Positions 52,270 through 59,224 of a stretch of DNA of 59,224 bases are shown here, piece by piece. This stretch comes from an uncultured Psychrobacter sp. (lineage in GTDB: Bacteria; Pseudomonadota; Gammaproteobacteria; Pseudomonadales; Moraxellaceae). Numbering within the stretch: the stretch's first letter is position 1; each line of letters begins with the position of its first letter. A program made the translations under genes and the position numbers. A model generated the notes under the pieces. It saw only the letters and a list, made by a program, of their open reading frames with translations, searched no databases and had not been told where the DNA came from. Location of the stretch: contig CANLXO010000016.1 of assembly GCA_947495055.1 (NCBI GenBank), positions 1-59,224 on the forward strand, in the 5' to 3' direction.

Positions 52270-54489
52270 CTATATCGAAGCTATAGCGTCATTAAAGGTT
52301 TGACTTGGACGCATGACTTGCTCAGCGAGCGCTTCATCCGCTAGATAATAACCATCGATATCGACAGATTTACCTTGTGCATCATTTAGCTCTTTGACGA
52401 TAGTCTCTTCGTTGCTCTCCAACTCTTTAGCAAGTTTTGAGAACTGAGCTTTGAGATCGCCATCTTTGTCCTGCGCAGCGAGTTCCTCAGCCCAGTACAT
52501 TGCTAAGTAAAAATGACTACCACGGTTGTCAAGCTCACCTGTTTTGCGTGAAGGCGACTTATCATTTAACAACAGTTTTTCAGTCGCTTTATCAAGCGTT
52601 TCTGCCAATATTTGCGCTTTAGTGTTGTCATCGTTTTTGGCCAAGTGCTCAAGCGATTCAGTTAATGCTAGGAACTCACCTAACGAATCCCAACGCAAAT
52701 GATTCTCCTCAACCAATTGCTGTACGTGCTTAGGTGCAGAACCGCCAGCACCCGTTTCAAACAAACCGCCGCCTTTCATTAGCGGTACTACCGAGAGCAT
52801 CTTAGCACTCGTGCCCAGTTCCAAGATTGGGAATAGATCGGTCAGGTAATCACGCAAGATATTACCAGTAGCAGATATTGTATCAAGGCCGCGAGCAACG
52901 CGCTCTAGGGTATAACGCATAGCACGAACCTGTGACATGATCTCAATATGCAGGCCGTCAGTATCGTGATCCTTTAAGTACATTTTGACTTTTTTGATCA
53001 GCTCATTCTCGTGCGGGCGATACGGGTCTAACCAAAAGACAACGGGTGTATCTGATTCACGCGCGCGGCGTACAGCAAGCTTAACCCAGTCTTGAATAGG
53101 CAGATCTTTGGTCTGACACATGCGCCAGATATCGCCTTTTTCAACGCGCTGCTCCATTAATACTTCATCCGTCTCTTCGTCAACAATACGAGCGATGCCC
53201 GAATCACTGGCTTCAAAAGTCTTGTCGTGTGAGCCGTATTCTTCTGCCTTTTGTGCCATAAGACCGACGTTTGGTACTGTACCCATCGTGGTTGGATCAA
53301 AGTTGCCATGCCATTTACAGAAATTGATCATCTCTTGATAAATACGAGCAAAGGTAGACTCAGGCATCACCGCTTTGCAATCATACAATTTACCATCAGC
53401 GCCCCACATTTTGCCGCCTGAGCGAATCATTGCGGGCATAGAGGCGTCAACGATGACATCACTCGGTGAGTGAAAGTTAGTAATGCCTTTATTAGAGTCA
53501 ACCATAGCAAGACGCGGACGATGTACTTGGCAGGCATGCAAATCACGCTCAATCTCTTCTTGCAATGAGGTGGGTAGCTCTTTGATTTTTTCGTACAAAC
53601 TTGCCATACCATTGTTGACGTTGATGCCAAGCTCTTCAAAGAGCGCGCCGTGCTTTTGAAAAGCGTCTTTGTAGTAGGTTCTGACGGCATGACCAAAGAC
53701 GATAGGGTGCGAGACTTTCATCATTGTGGCTTTTACATGCAATGAGAATAAGATACCCGCTTCACGGCAGTCTTCCATCTCACGCTCATAAAACTCAAGT
53801 AAGGAGTCTTTACTCATAAACATCAGATCGATGACTTCTTTGTCTTGTAAAGCGATACCGGTTTTGAAGACATTGACCGTACCATCATCAGTGACACGCT
53901 CCATACGGACGCTGCGCGCTTTGTCCAAAGTCATCGACTGCTCACCAGCATAAAAATCGCCATCATGCATGTGTGAGACATGAGTCTGTGACCACTGCTT
54001 CCACTCGCCCATAGAGTGCGGGTGCTTGCGCGCGTAGTTTTTGACCGCTTTTGGTGCGCGGCGATCTGAGTTACCTTCACGTAAGACGGGGTTGACCGAG
54101 CTACCTAGGCTTTTGCCATAGCGCTTGCGTAGCTCTAACTCTTCTTCGGTCTCTGGATCATCAGGGAAATCAGGTATCGCGTAGCCTTTAGCCTGTAGCT
54201 CTTTGATAGCGGCTTTGAGCTGCTGTACTGAGGCACTGATATTAGGCAGTTTAATAATATTGGCATTAGGATCTTGCGTGAGTTCACCTAGCTTAGCTAA
54301 GTTATTAGGAACGCGCTGCTCCTCAGTTAGGTAATCAGGAAATTCTGCTAAGATACGTGCAGCTACAGAGATGTCGCTGGTTTCAACATCGACGCCTGCA
54401 GTTTTGGTAAAGGCTTCAACAATAGGCAAAAAAGATAAAGTGGCTAGCGCTGGAGCTTCGTCGGTTTTTGTATATATAATTTTTGACAT
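52270..54489 (-). CDS. icd: Monomeric NADP-dependent isocitrate dehydrogenase
   Basis: The 739-residue protein is a full-length monomeric (type II) isocitrate dehydrogenase, unrelated in length to the 416-residue dimeric form. It opens with [20 protein letters not shown]. It shows [19 protein letters not shown], the substrate-binding [40 protein letters not shown] and, near the end, [19 protein letters not shown]. It catalyses the oxidative decarboxylation of isocitrate to 2-oxoglutarate with NADP in the TCA cycle. Cold-adapted marine bacteria often have this form, which fits the presumed host. An AAGGA motif lies rather far (about 14 bases) from the ATG. Confidence 0.97.
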   Translation of the reverse strand: MSKIIYTKTDEAPALATLSFLPIVEAFTKTAGVDVETSDISVAARILAEFPDYLTEEQRVPNNLAKLGELTQDPNANIIKLPNISASVQQLKAAIKELQAKGYAIPDFPDDPETEEELELRKRYGKSLGSSVNPVLREGNSDRRAPKAVKNYARKHPHSMGEWKQWSQTHVSHMHDGDFYAGEQSMTLDKARSVRMERVTDDGTVNVFKTGIALQDKEVIDLMFMSKDSLLEFYEREMEDCREAGILFSLHVKATMMKVSHPIVFGHAVRTYYKDAFQKHGALFEELGINVNNGMASLYEKIKELPTSLQEEIERDLHACQVHRPRLAMVDSNKGITNFHSPSDVIVDASMPAMIRSGGKMWGADGKLYDCKAVMPESTFARIYQEMINFCKWHGNFDPTTMGTVPNVGLMAQKAEEYGSHDKTFEASDSGIARIVDEETDEVLMEQRVEKGDIWRMCQTKDLPIQDWVKLAVRRARESDTPVVFWLDPYRPHENELIKKVKMYLKDHDTDGLHIEIMSQVRAMRYTLERVARGLDTISATGNILRDYLTDLFPILELGTSAKMLSVVPLMKGGGLFETGAGGSAPKHVQQLVEENHLRWDSLGEFLALTESLEHLAKNDDNTKAQILAETLDKATEKLLLNDKSPSRKTGELDNRGSHFYLAMYWAEELAAQDKDGDLKAQFSKLAKELESNEETIVKELNDAQGKSVDIDGYYLADEALAEQVMRPSQTFNDAIASI

Positions 54490-55106
54490 TTTAGTATGCT
54501 ATTCCTTTAGGTTATAGTTAAATTTAGAGTGTGTATCAGCTATTAATAGTAGCAATCATGTTTTCATTCAGTTGAGCATAAGGACAAATATAAAAGGTAA
54601 AAGGGTGTTATCTACATTCGATAGAATGATAGTTTGACTATAGCATTTAAACACCCAAAAAGTGAACTGATGACAGTAATTTGTAAGAAAAACACCGCAT
54701 ATTCGATACGTTGTCAATCTTGAATAGTGAACTTGGTATACTATTTTTTGAATGCAGGTTTAGTTATAGGCTGTCACCCCTTATATTCTAACAGCGATTG
54801 CGCTGAATATCACCTTTGCCAAGTGATTTTAAGCCGTCTATCCACTACATTTGACCTTAATATTGACCCTATTTTTACCATGCTGAGCTATTCAAATACT
54901 GGCAGCTTAGGTGTTTTCTATTATAAAGCTTGACTAATTTTTATCATCAAGTGATATCTATATTTGCAAATTGTGACAGCAAATAGGTATAAATTTGCTA
55001 GGCTAATGACTGTAATTGTCGCACGACTAATCCTAAGCAAACTTAAACCTAAGCAAACTTAAATAAGTAAGCCAAGCACATAACGACAACAACGATTGTG
55101 AGACCT
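54490..55106. other. Divergent intergenic region icd / DUF482 gene
   Basis: These 617 AT-rich bases hold a 16-bp tandem duplication at 55032-55063. A 68-codon GTG frame at 54727-54933 lacks a ribosome site and was not accepted. Nothing else was recognised; promoters for both neighbours must lie here. Confidence 0.45.
55032..55063. repeat. Perfect 16-bp tandem duplication
   Basis: CCTAAGCAAACTTAAA occurs twice with no gap, about 45 bases before the DUF482 gene. Confidence 0.9.
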
Positions 55107-56444
55107 ATGAATCTAGAGTACGCGTTACTAAATGATACCGACTGGCAGAATAATGCTAAATGGCAAACGCCCGACACGCCCTTTATGTCCTTTGCGTTTT
55201 GGCAAGCGCTGACGGACACAGGGGCTATCGGTGAGCAAGCAGGGTGGCTGCCGATATTTATAGTGGTGCATCGCGTCGTAAATGATATGGGAGACTTAGC
55301 TACAGAGTCTATCTCTCATCCTGTAGCGGTGCTACCTGTCTTTATAAAGGGTCATCACCGCGGCGAGTTCGTTTTTGATTATGCGTGGGCAGAGGCTTAT
55401 GCGCGCTACGGCGTCGATTATTACCCGCGGCTGGTAACGAGCGTACCCTATACGCCTATTACCGGTCAGCGCCTGTGGTTGGCAGAGGGCGAAACTTTAA
55501 CTGACGATATTATAAAAACCGCTATCGCAGGGGTTGATGATATTGCGCGGCAAGTGGGCGCGTCGAGCTGGCATGGGCTGTTTGTCACGCCAAAGCTTGC
55601 AAACGTTGCCACCACTGCTATGCCAAGTGACACTGATGTAGAGCTGGCACTTATGGCTCAAGAGATAGATGCTGAGCCGGCGATAATAGAGATGCCAATC
55701 CTTGAGCGTCAAGGCTGTCAGTTCTTGTGGCAAAATAAGGATTTGCTCAAAGATGAGCAGCCTTTTGTAGACTTTGAAGGGTTTCTAGCAACCCTTAAAG
55801 CTAAAAAGCGCAAGACTATTCGCGCCGAGCGCCGTAAAGTTGCTACGCAAGATATCAGGTGCGTGCGTAAATGCGGTGATGACATTACTGATAGCGACTG
55901 GAAGGCCTTTTATCACTGTTACGTGATGACCTATGCAGTGCGGGGACAGCAGCCTTATTTGACGCTAGACTTTTTTATGGCATTGGCACAGAGTATGCCC
56001 GAGCATTTAATGCTCGCGCTCGCCTATGATAGTGCTGATGGTAATAATGAGGACATTATCGCCTGTAGCTTATTCTTATATGATAATCCTAACAGCGACA
56101 ATGCGACGTTGTACGGACGCTACTGGGGCGCGCTTGCTGATTATGATAGCTTACACTTTGAGCTATGCTACTACCAAGGGCTTGAGTTTGCGATTGAGCA
56201 GGGACTGATGTATTTTGATCCTGGCACTCAAGGGGAACACAAGCTCATTCGCGGCTTTATTCCGACCAAGACCTACTCGATACATCGTATTTATGATCCG
56301 CGTTTTGTTCCGGCAATTAGCAACTTTTGCATTGAAGATAGACAGCGTATGGCGCAGTATCGACAGCAGGCGTTTGCGGCTTTGCCTTTTAATGAAGATA
56401 ATATGCCTACCTTTAATGATGCTCAAATAGATAGCGACGTATAA
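55107..56444 (+). CDS. DUF482 family protein with GNAT-like acyltransferase fold
   Basis: The 445-residue protein fits the DUF482/peptidogalycan-biosynthesis-type family, which has two GNAT-like halves similar to FemX enzymes. Typical segments are PFMSFAFWQALTDTGAIGEQ, AGWLPIFIVV, GEFVFDYAWAEAYARYGVDY, FLATLKAKKRKTIRAERRKV and MYFDPGTQGEHKLIRGF. The reaction is not established; transfer of an acyl or aminoacyl group is inferred. An upstream GTG three codons away is a less likely start. ubiC follows after 16 bases, so the two are co-transcribed. Confidence 0.83.
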   Translation: MNLEYALLNDTDWQNNAKWQTPDTPFMSFAFWQALTDTGAIGEQAGWLPIFIVVHRVVNDMGDLATESISHPVAVLPVFIKGHHRGEFVFDYAWAEAYARYGVDYYPRLVTSVPYTPITGQRLWLAEGETLTDDIIKTAIAGVDDIARQVGASSWHGLFVTPKLANVATTAMPSDTDVELALMAQEIDAEPAIIEMPILERQGCQFLWQNKDLLKDEQPFVDFEGFLATLKAKKRKTIRAERRKVATQDIRCVRKCGDDITDSDWKAFYHCYVMTYAVRGQQPYLTLDFFMALAQSMPEHLMLALAYDSADGNNEDIIACSLFLYDNPNSDNATLYGRYWGALADYDSLHFELCYYQGLEFAIEQGLMYFDPGTQGEHKLIRGFIPTKTYSIHRIYDPRFVPAISNFCIEDRQRMAQYRQQAFAALPFNEDNMPTFNDAQIDSDV

Positions 56445-56460
56445 GGGCCACGCTATAGCA

Positions 56461-56952
56461 ATGCTAAATACCAAGTTATCTCACATGCATACCCCAGCGC
56501 CGCCTAATCTTGTGCCGTGGCTCGATGCCAAAGGCTCTTTGACTGCGATGCTAGAAACCAAGGCAGGTCAGCCCCTACGCGTAGAGCGACAGTTTGAGGG
56601 CTACAGACTTTTGAGCTTAGCGCAAAAACATCAACTGGGCATTGAGGGCAGAGCGCTTAATCGACCGATGCTAGCATGGGTGCGCGAAGTATATCTATAT
56701 GGCAACGATGAGGCGCCTTGGGTCTGGGCGCAAAGCCTGTTTCCGCTACCAAGCCTAAAAGGAGATGCTCGTCGCTTGCAACATTTAAAGGGTACGCCAA
56801 TTGGTTATGTTCTATTTAGGCGCTGCCGCACCTTGCCAAGCCAGCGCTTTATCTTTCATACACATAAAGGTTGGCAGCGGCAAACGCGTTATGACTGGTA
56901 TGGACGAAAACTGCTTATTAGCGAGACGTTTCTGTCTGGTTTCAATTATTGA
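56461..56952 (+). CDS. ubiC: Chorismate pyruvate-lyase UbiC
   Basis: UbiC splits chorismate into 4-hydroxybenzoate and pyruvate, the first committed step of ubiquinone synthesis. The 163-residue protein has the expected size. Substrate-binding Arg75 (REVYLYG), WAQSLFPLPSL, GTPIGYVLFRRCRTL and Glu155 (LLISETFLS) correspond to the key Arg76 and Glu155 of E. coli UbiC. ubiA, its usual partner, is absent; the partner here is a DUF482 gene 16 bases upstream. There is no obvious ribosome site, suggesting translational dependence on that gene. Confidence 0.9.
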   Translation: MLNTKLSHMHTPAPPNLVPWLDAKGSLTAMLETKAGQPLRVERQFEGYRLLSLAQKHQLGIEGRALNRPMLAWVREVYLYGNDEAPWVWAQSLFPLPSLKGDARRLQHLKGTPIGYVLFRRCRTLPSQRFIFHTHKGWQRQTRYDWYGRKLLISETFLSGFNY

Positions 56953-57045
56953 AAAATACTTGTTTAATAAATAGATACTGTGTTAGTATTTTGTAACTAA
57001 ACGTTAGTCTATTATTTCACTGTTATCAAAATATGAGAGTCAATT

Positions 57046-57504
57046 ATGAGCCCATTAAGTCCCGCAAAATTATTTTTGAAGCTATCTAGCACCTTCATCT
57101 TGTGTGCCAGTACAATTGCTCTATCGCAAACGGCCAACGCTGGGTTTTTTGATAGCATCTATGATGTGCAAAGAGCGGTAAGCTCCATTGGGCAGACTGC
57201 TGATACGTTTCGCGGTAGCAAACAGGCGGTGACAGACTTGGGTGAAGAAGTTGGTTTTATCTCGTCAAATGAAGTAGATAATCAAGTGGGCGGCGTCAAA
57301 CTTATTGAAGGTGCTCTACTAGCGGGCAAGCTTAAGAATACATCACTGTATAATCAAGCGAGCAACAATTCGATGCAGGTGAGTAGTTTATCTCAGCAAG
57401 ATACCATTATTTATATGGGTAAAGAGCAGAACGGGTATTATTATGTTCAAACTGATAAAGGCGCAGGCTGGGTATCTAAACCGCTAGTAGGATTGAGATA
57501 CTAA
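57046..57504 (+). CDS. Exported protein with a C-terminal SH3b-like domain
   Basis: The 152-residue protein has a signal peptide ending near ANA-GF (residue 32). The middle (YDVQRAVSSIGQTADTFRGS) is helical. Residues about 98-150 look like a bacterial SH3 domain: LYNQASNNSMQVSSLSQQDT, then IYMGKEQNGYYYVQT and GWVSKPLVG. Such domains bind peptides or peptidoglycan, but no target is known here. A terminator follows; glyA lies downstream with its own regulatory region. Confidence 0.78.
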   Translation: MSPLSPAKLFLKLSSTFILCASTIALSQTANAGFFDSIYDVQRAVSSIGQTADTFRGSKQAVTDLGEEVGFISSNEVDNQVGGVKLIEGALLAGKLKNTSLYNQASNNSMQVSSLSQQDTIIYMGKEQNGYYYVQTDKGAGWVSKPLVGLRY

Positions 57505-57524
57505 CACTCATTATTTCTACCTAC

Positions 57525-57554
57525 AAAAACAGCCATATCATTTGGCTGTTTTTT
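57525..57554 (+). terminator. Terminator after the SH3-domain gene
   Basis: AAAACAGCC pairs with GGCTGTTTT around a nine-base loop and continues into a T run. Confidence 0.92.
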
Positions 57555-57702
57555 AGTTTCATCACAACGTGTTTTCTATCGTATCATTCTTTAAACCATT
57601 CAGCTTAAGCTGAGCTTTTTTGCGCTCATAAAGTTATATTTCATGTTAGACTCAGCATACGGCAAGATTTCAGTGCAATATCCTTGCTGAGCATCCACCC
57701 TC

Positions 57703-57718
57703 TATGAGCGCGCTCATA
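57703..57718. promoter_or_regulatory. Perfect 16-bp palindrome upstream of glyA
   Basis: TATGAGCGCGCTCATA is fully self-complementary and ends 53 bases before the glyA ATG. One arm, GCGCTCATAA, recurs at 57622. This could be an operator for a glyA regulator; it does not match the MetR or PurR sites known from E. coli. Confidence 0.45.
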
Positions 57719-57771
57719 ACCTTATCTTAAATAACACTAGTTTTACAAAACCAATAATATAGGACACTCTT

Positions 57772-59025
57772 ATGTTTAAAGACATCTCTATTAAAGATTT
57801 TGACCCTGTACTCGCTGACGCGATGGCGTCTGAAAGCAAACGTCAAGAGAGCCATATTGAGCTTATCGCCTCAGAGAACTATTGCTCACAAGCAGTCATG
57901 GAAGCACAAGGCTCGGATCTGACCAATAAATATGCCGAAGGCTATCCGGGCAAGCGCTATTACGGCGGCTGCGAATACGTCGATATCATTGAGCAGCTCG
58001 CGATTGACCGTGCCAAAGAGCTATTTGGCGCAGAATACGTCAACGTCCAGCCGCATTCAGGTAGCCAAGCTAACTCAGCGGTTTTTTTAGCACTCCTTGA
58101 AGCCAATGATACGGTACTTGGTATGAGCCTCGACGCGGGCGGTCACTTAACGCATGGCGCGCACATTAACTTCTCGGGCATTAACTACAATGCGGTGCAG
58201 TACGGTCTAAATGAGGCGGGCGAGATTGATTATGATCAAGTCGACAGCCTAGCCCGCGAGCACAAGCCTAAAATGATTATCGCAGGCTTCTCCGCGTATT
58301 CTCAAGTGGTCGATTGGCAGCGTTTTCGTGATATCGCTGACGAAGTAGGGGCGTACTTTTTGGTCGATATGGCGCACATTGCAGGCCTTGCCGCTACTGG
58401 CGCGTATCCAAGCCCCGTACCATTCGCCGATGTGGTCACCAGCACCACGCACAAAACCTTACGTGGCCCGCGCTCAGGCATTATCTTATCGCGTGATGAT
58501 AAGCTGGCCAAAAAGCTCAACTCGGCGGTATTCCCCGGCAACCAGGGCGGCCCGCTTATGCATGCCATCGCAGGCAAAGCGGTGTGCTTTAAAGAAGCCT
58601 TAGAGGACAATTTTAAGACTTACCAAGAGCAAGTGGTCAAGAACGCCAAAGCTATGGCAGAGGTCATCATGGATCGCGGTTACGATATCGTCTCTGGCGG
58701 CACCGAAAACCATCTGATGCTTATCAGCCTAGTTAAACAAGAAATGACGGGTAAAGAAGCGGATGCATGGCTTGGTGATGCTTATATTACGGTTAACAAA
58801 AACGCGGTGCCTAACGATCCAAAATCACCGTTTGTGACTTCAGGTATCCGTATTGGTACGCCAGCGGTAACCACGCGCGGCTTTGATGAAGCTGACGTAA
58901 AAGAGCTAGCAGGCTGGATGTGTGATGTCTTAGATAGCCGCGGTGATGAGCAAGTAATCTCTGATACGCGCGAAAAGGTAAAAGCCATCTGCGCCAAAAA
59001 GCCTGTGTACGCAAAGAATCAGTAA
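57772..59025 (+). CDS. glyA: Serine hydroxymethyltransferase
   Basis: GlyA interconverts serine and glycine with tetrahydrofolate, feeding one-carbon units to purine and methionine synthesis. The 417-residue protein is full length. PLP-binding Lys228 is in [72 protein letters not shown] and [14 protein letters not shown] are standard signatures. AGGA lies nine or so bases before the ATG. A palindrome lies in the upstream region. It is transcribed alone and ends at a terminator. Confidence 0.97.
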   Translation: MFKDISIKDFDPVLADAMASESKRQESHIELIASENYCSQAVMEAQGSDLTNKYAEGYPGKRYYGGCEYVDIIEQLAIDRAKELFGAEYVNVQPHSGSQANSAVFLALLEANDTVLGMSLDAGGHLTHGAHINFSGINYNAVQYGLNEAGEIDYDQVDSLAREHKPKMIIAGFSAYSQVVDWQRFRDIADEVGAYFLVDMAHIAGLAATGAYPSPVPFADVVTSTTHKTLRGPRSGIILSRDDKLAKKLNSAVFPGNQGGPLMHAIAGKAVCFKEALEDNFKTYQEQVVKNAKAMAEVIMDRGYDIVSGGTENHLMLISLVKQEMTGKEADAWLGDAYITVNKNAVPNDPKSPFVTSGIRIGTPAVTTRGFDEADVKELAGWMCDVLDSRGDEQVISDTREKVKAICAKKPVYAKNQ

Positions 59026-59059
59026 TTTCTTTTACCTGCTTTTAGACGTATAAAAATAG

Positions 59060-59091
59060 AAACCGCTTGGCTTAGGCTTGGCGGTTTTTTT
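59060..59091 (+). terminator. Terminator after glyA
   Basis: AAACCGC pairs with GCGGTTT around a 14-base loop and runs into a T tract. Confidence 0.82.
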
Positions 59092-59162
59092 GGTTTAAGT
59101 ATAGTCTAATCCAAATAAAACCGATACAATCCTATTAACAATTGCATTTAATGAAATAAACA

Positions 59163-59224
59163 ATGACTTATTCAATAGACTATCGCAAACAGGTACTTTC
59201 TAGCATCGCTGATGGCATGACCAT
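59163..59224 (+). CDS. IS630-family transposase, N-terminal fragment (cut by window end)
   Basis: Only the first 20 codons are present: MTYSIDYRKQVLSSIADGMT. This is the typical opening of IS630-type transposases (helix-turn-helix start of the MxYSxDxRKKVL kind). A TATAGTC beginning at 59100, about 63 bases upstream, could be the left terminal repeat after the TA target, but the other end is not visible. The frame is open to the edge, so whether the gene is intact cannot be judged. Confidence 0.7.
   Translation, partial: MTYSIDYRKQVLSSIADGMT

Noticed and set aside
54727..54933. 68-codon frame upstream of the DUF482 gene
   Set aside because: GTG start, no ribosome site, no recognisable domain, and it lies where the promoters of the divergent flanking genes are expected.

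Overview
The window looks like a chromosomal segment from a gammaproteobacterium of the family Moraxellaceae, most probably Psychrobacter. This is inferred from gene content and protein character: a monomeric NADP isocitrate dehydrogenase, pilT-pilU divergent from yggS, bamE divergent from fur, rne divergent from rluC, cytochromes c5 and c4 side by side, paired DUF2382 stress proteins and two OmpA-type envelope proteins with a cytoplasmic N-terminus. Intergenic DNA is AT-rich. No database search was possible, so the genus is an inference. No rRNA, tRNA, CRISPR array or prophage was recognised.

Layout. 1-4.1 kb: the end of a dispersed repeat, secA and a small lipoprotein. 4.1-5.7 kb: two DUF2382 genes. 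6.2-9.9 kb: thiolase, homoserine dehydrogenase and a DsbC-like lipoprotein, all on the minus strand. 10.3-18.8 kb: a DUF808 membrane protein, a very long RNase E, RluC, a HAD phosphatase and the GTPase EngB. 19-23.1 kb: cytochromes c5 and c4, a divergent NSS-type membrane protein overlapping rnfH, bamE and fur. 23.3-29.6 kb: pilU, pilT, yggS, a PaeA/YtfL-type CBS protein and nadE. 30.3-33.7 kb: an apparent operon of an AI-2E family permease, pdxB and epmA. 33.8-38.7 kb: a minus-strand group with an SDR-type oxidoreductase, a YaiI protein, purK, purE, a metallophosphatase and a rhomboid protease. 39-42.8 kb: two paralogous membrane-anchored envelope proteins, only one with an OmpA peptidoglycan-binding domain. 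43-59 kb: nagZ, prc, a SlyD-type isomerase, a 282-bp inverted-end repeat, an M61 peptidase, a double-DUF305 lipoprotein, an RluE-type synthase, icd, a DUF482 protein with ubiC, an SH3-like protein and glyA. The window ends inside an IS630-type transposase gene.

Most genes are housekeeping: protein export and envelope assembly (secA, bamE, prc, nagZ, rhomboid, the OmpA pair), RNA processing and modification (rne, rluC, rluE-like), cofactor and nucleotide synthesis (nadE, pdxB, yggS, purEK, ubiC, glyA), respiration, and twitching motility. The least explained pieces are the OmpA-type paralogue pair, the NSS-like protein lacking the usual TM1 signature, a dispersed inverted-end repeat present in three states, and a recurring habit of 16-18 bp tandem duplications in intergenic DNA.
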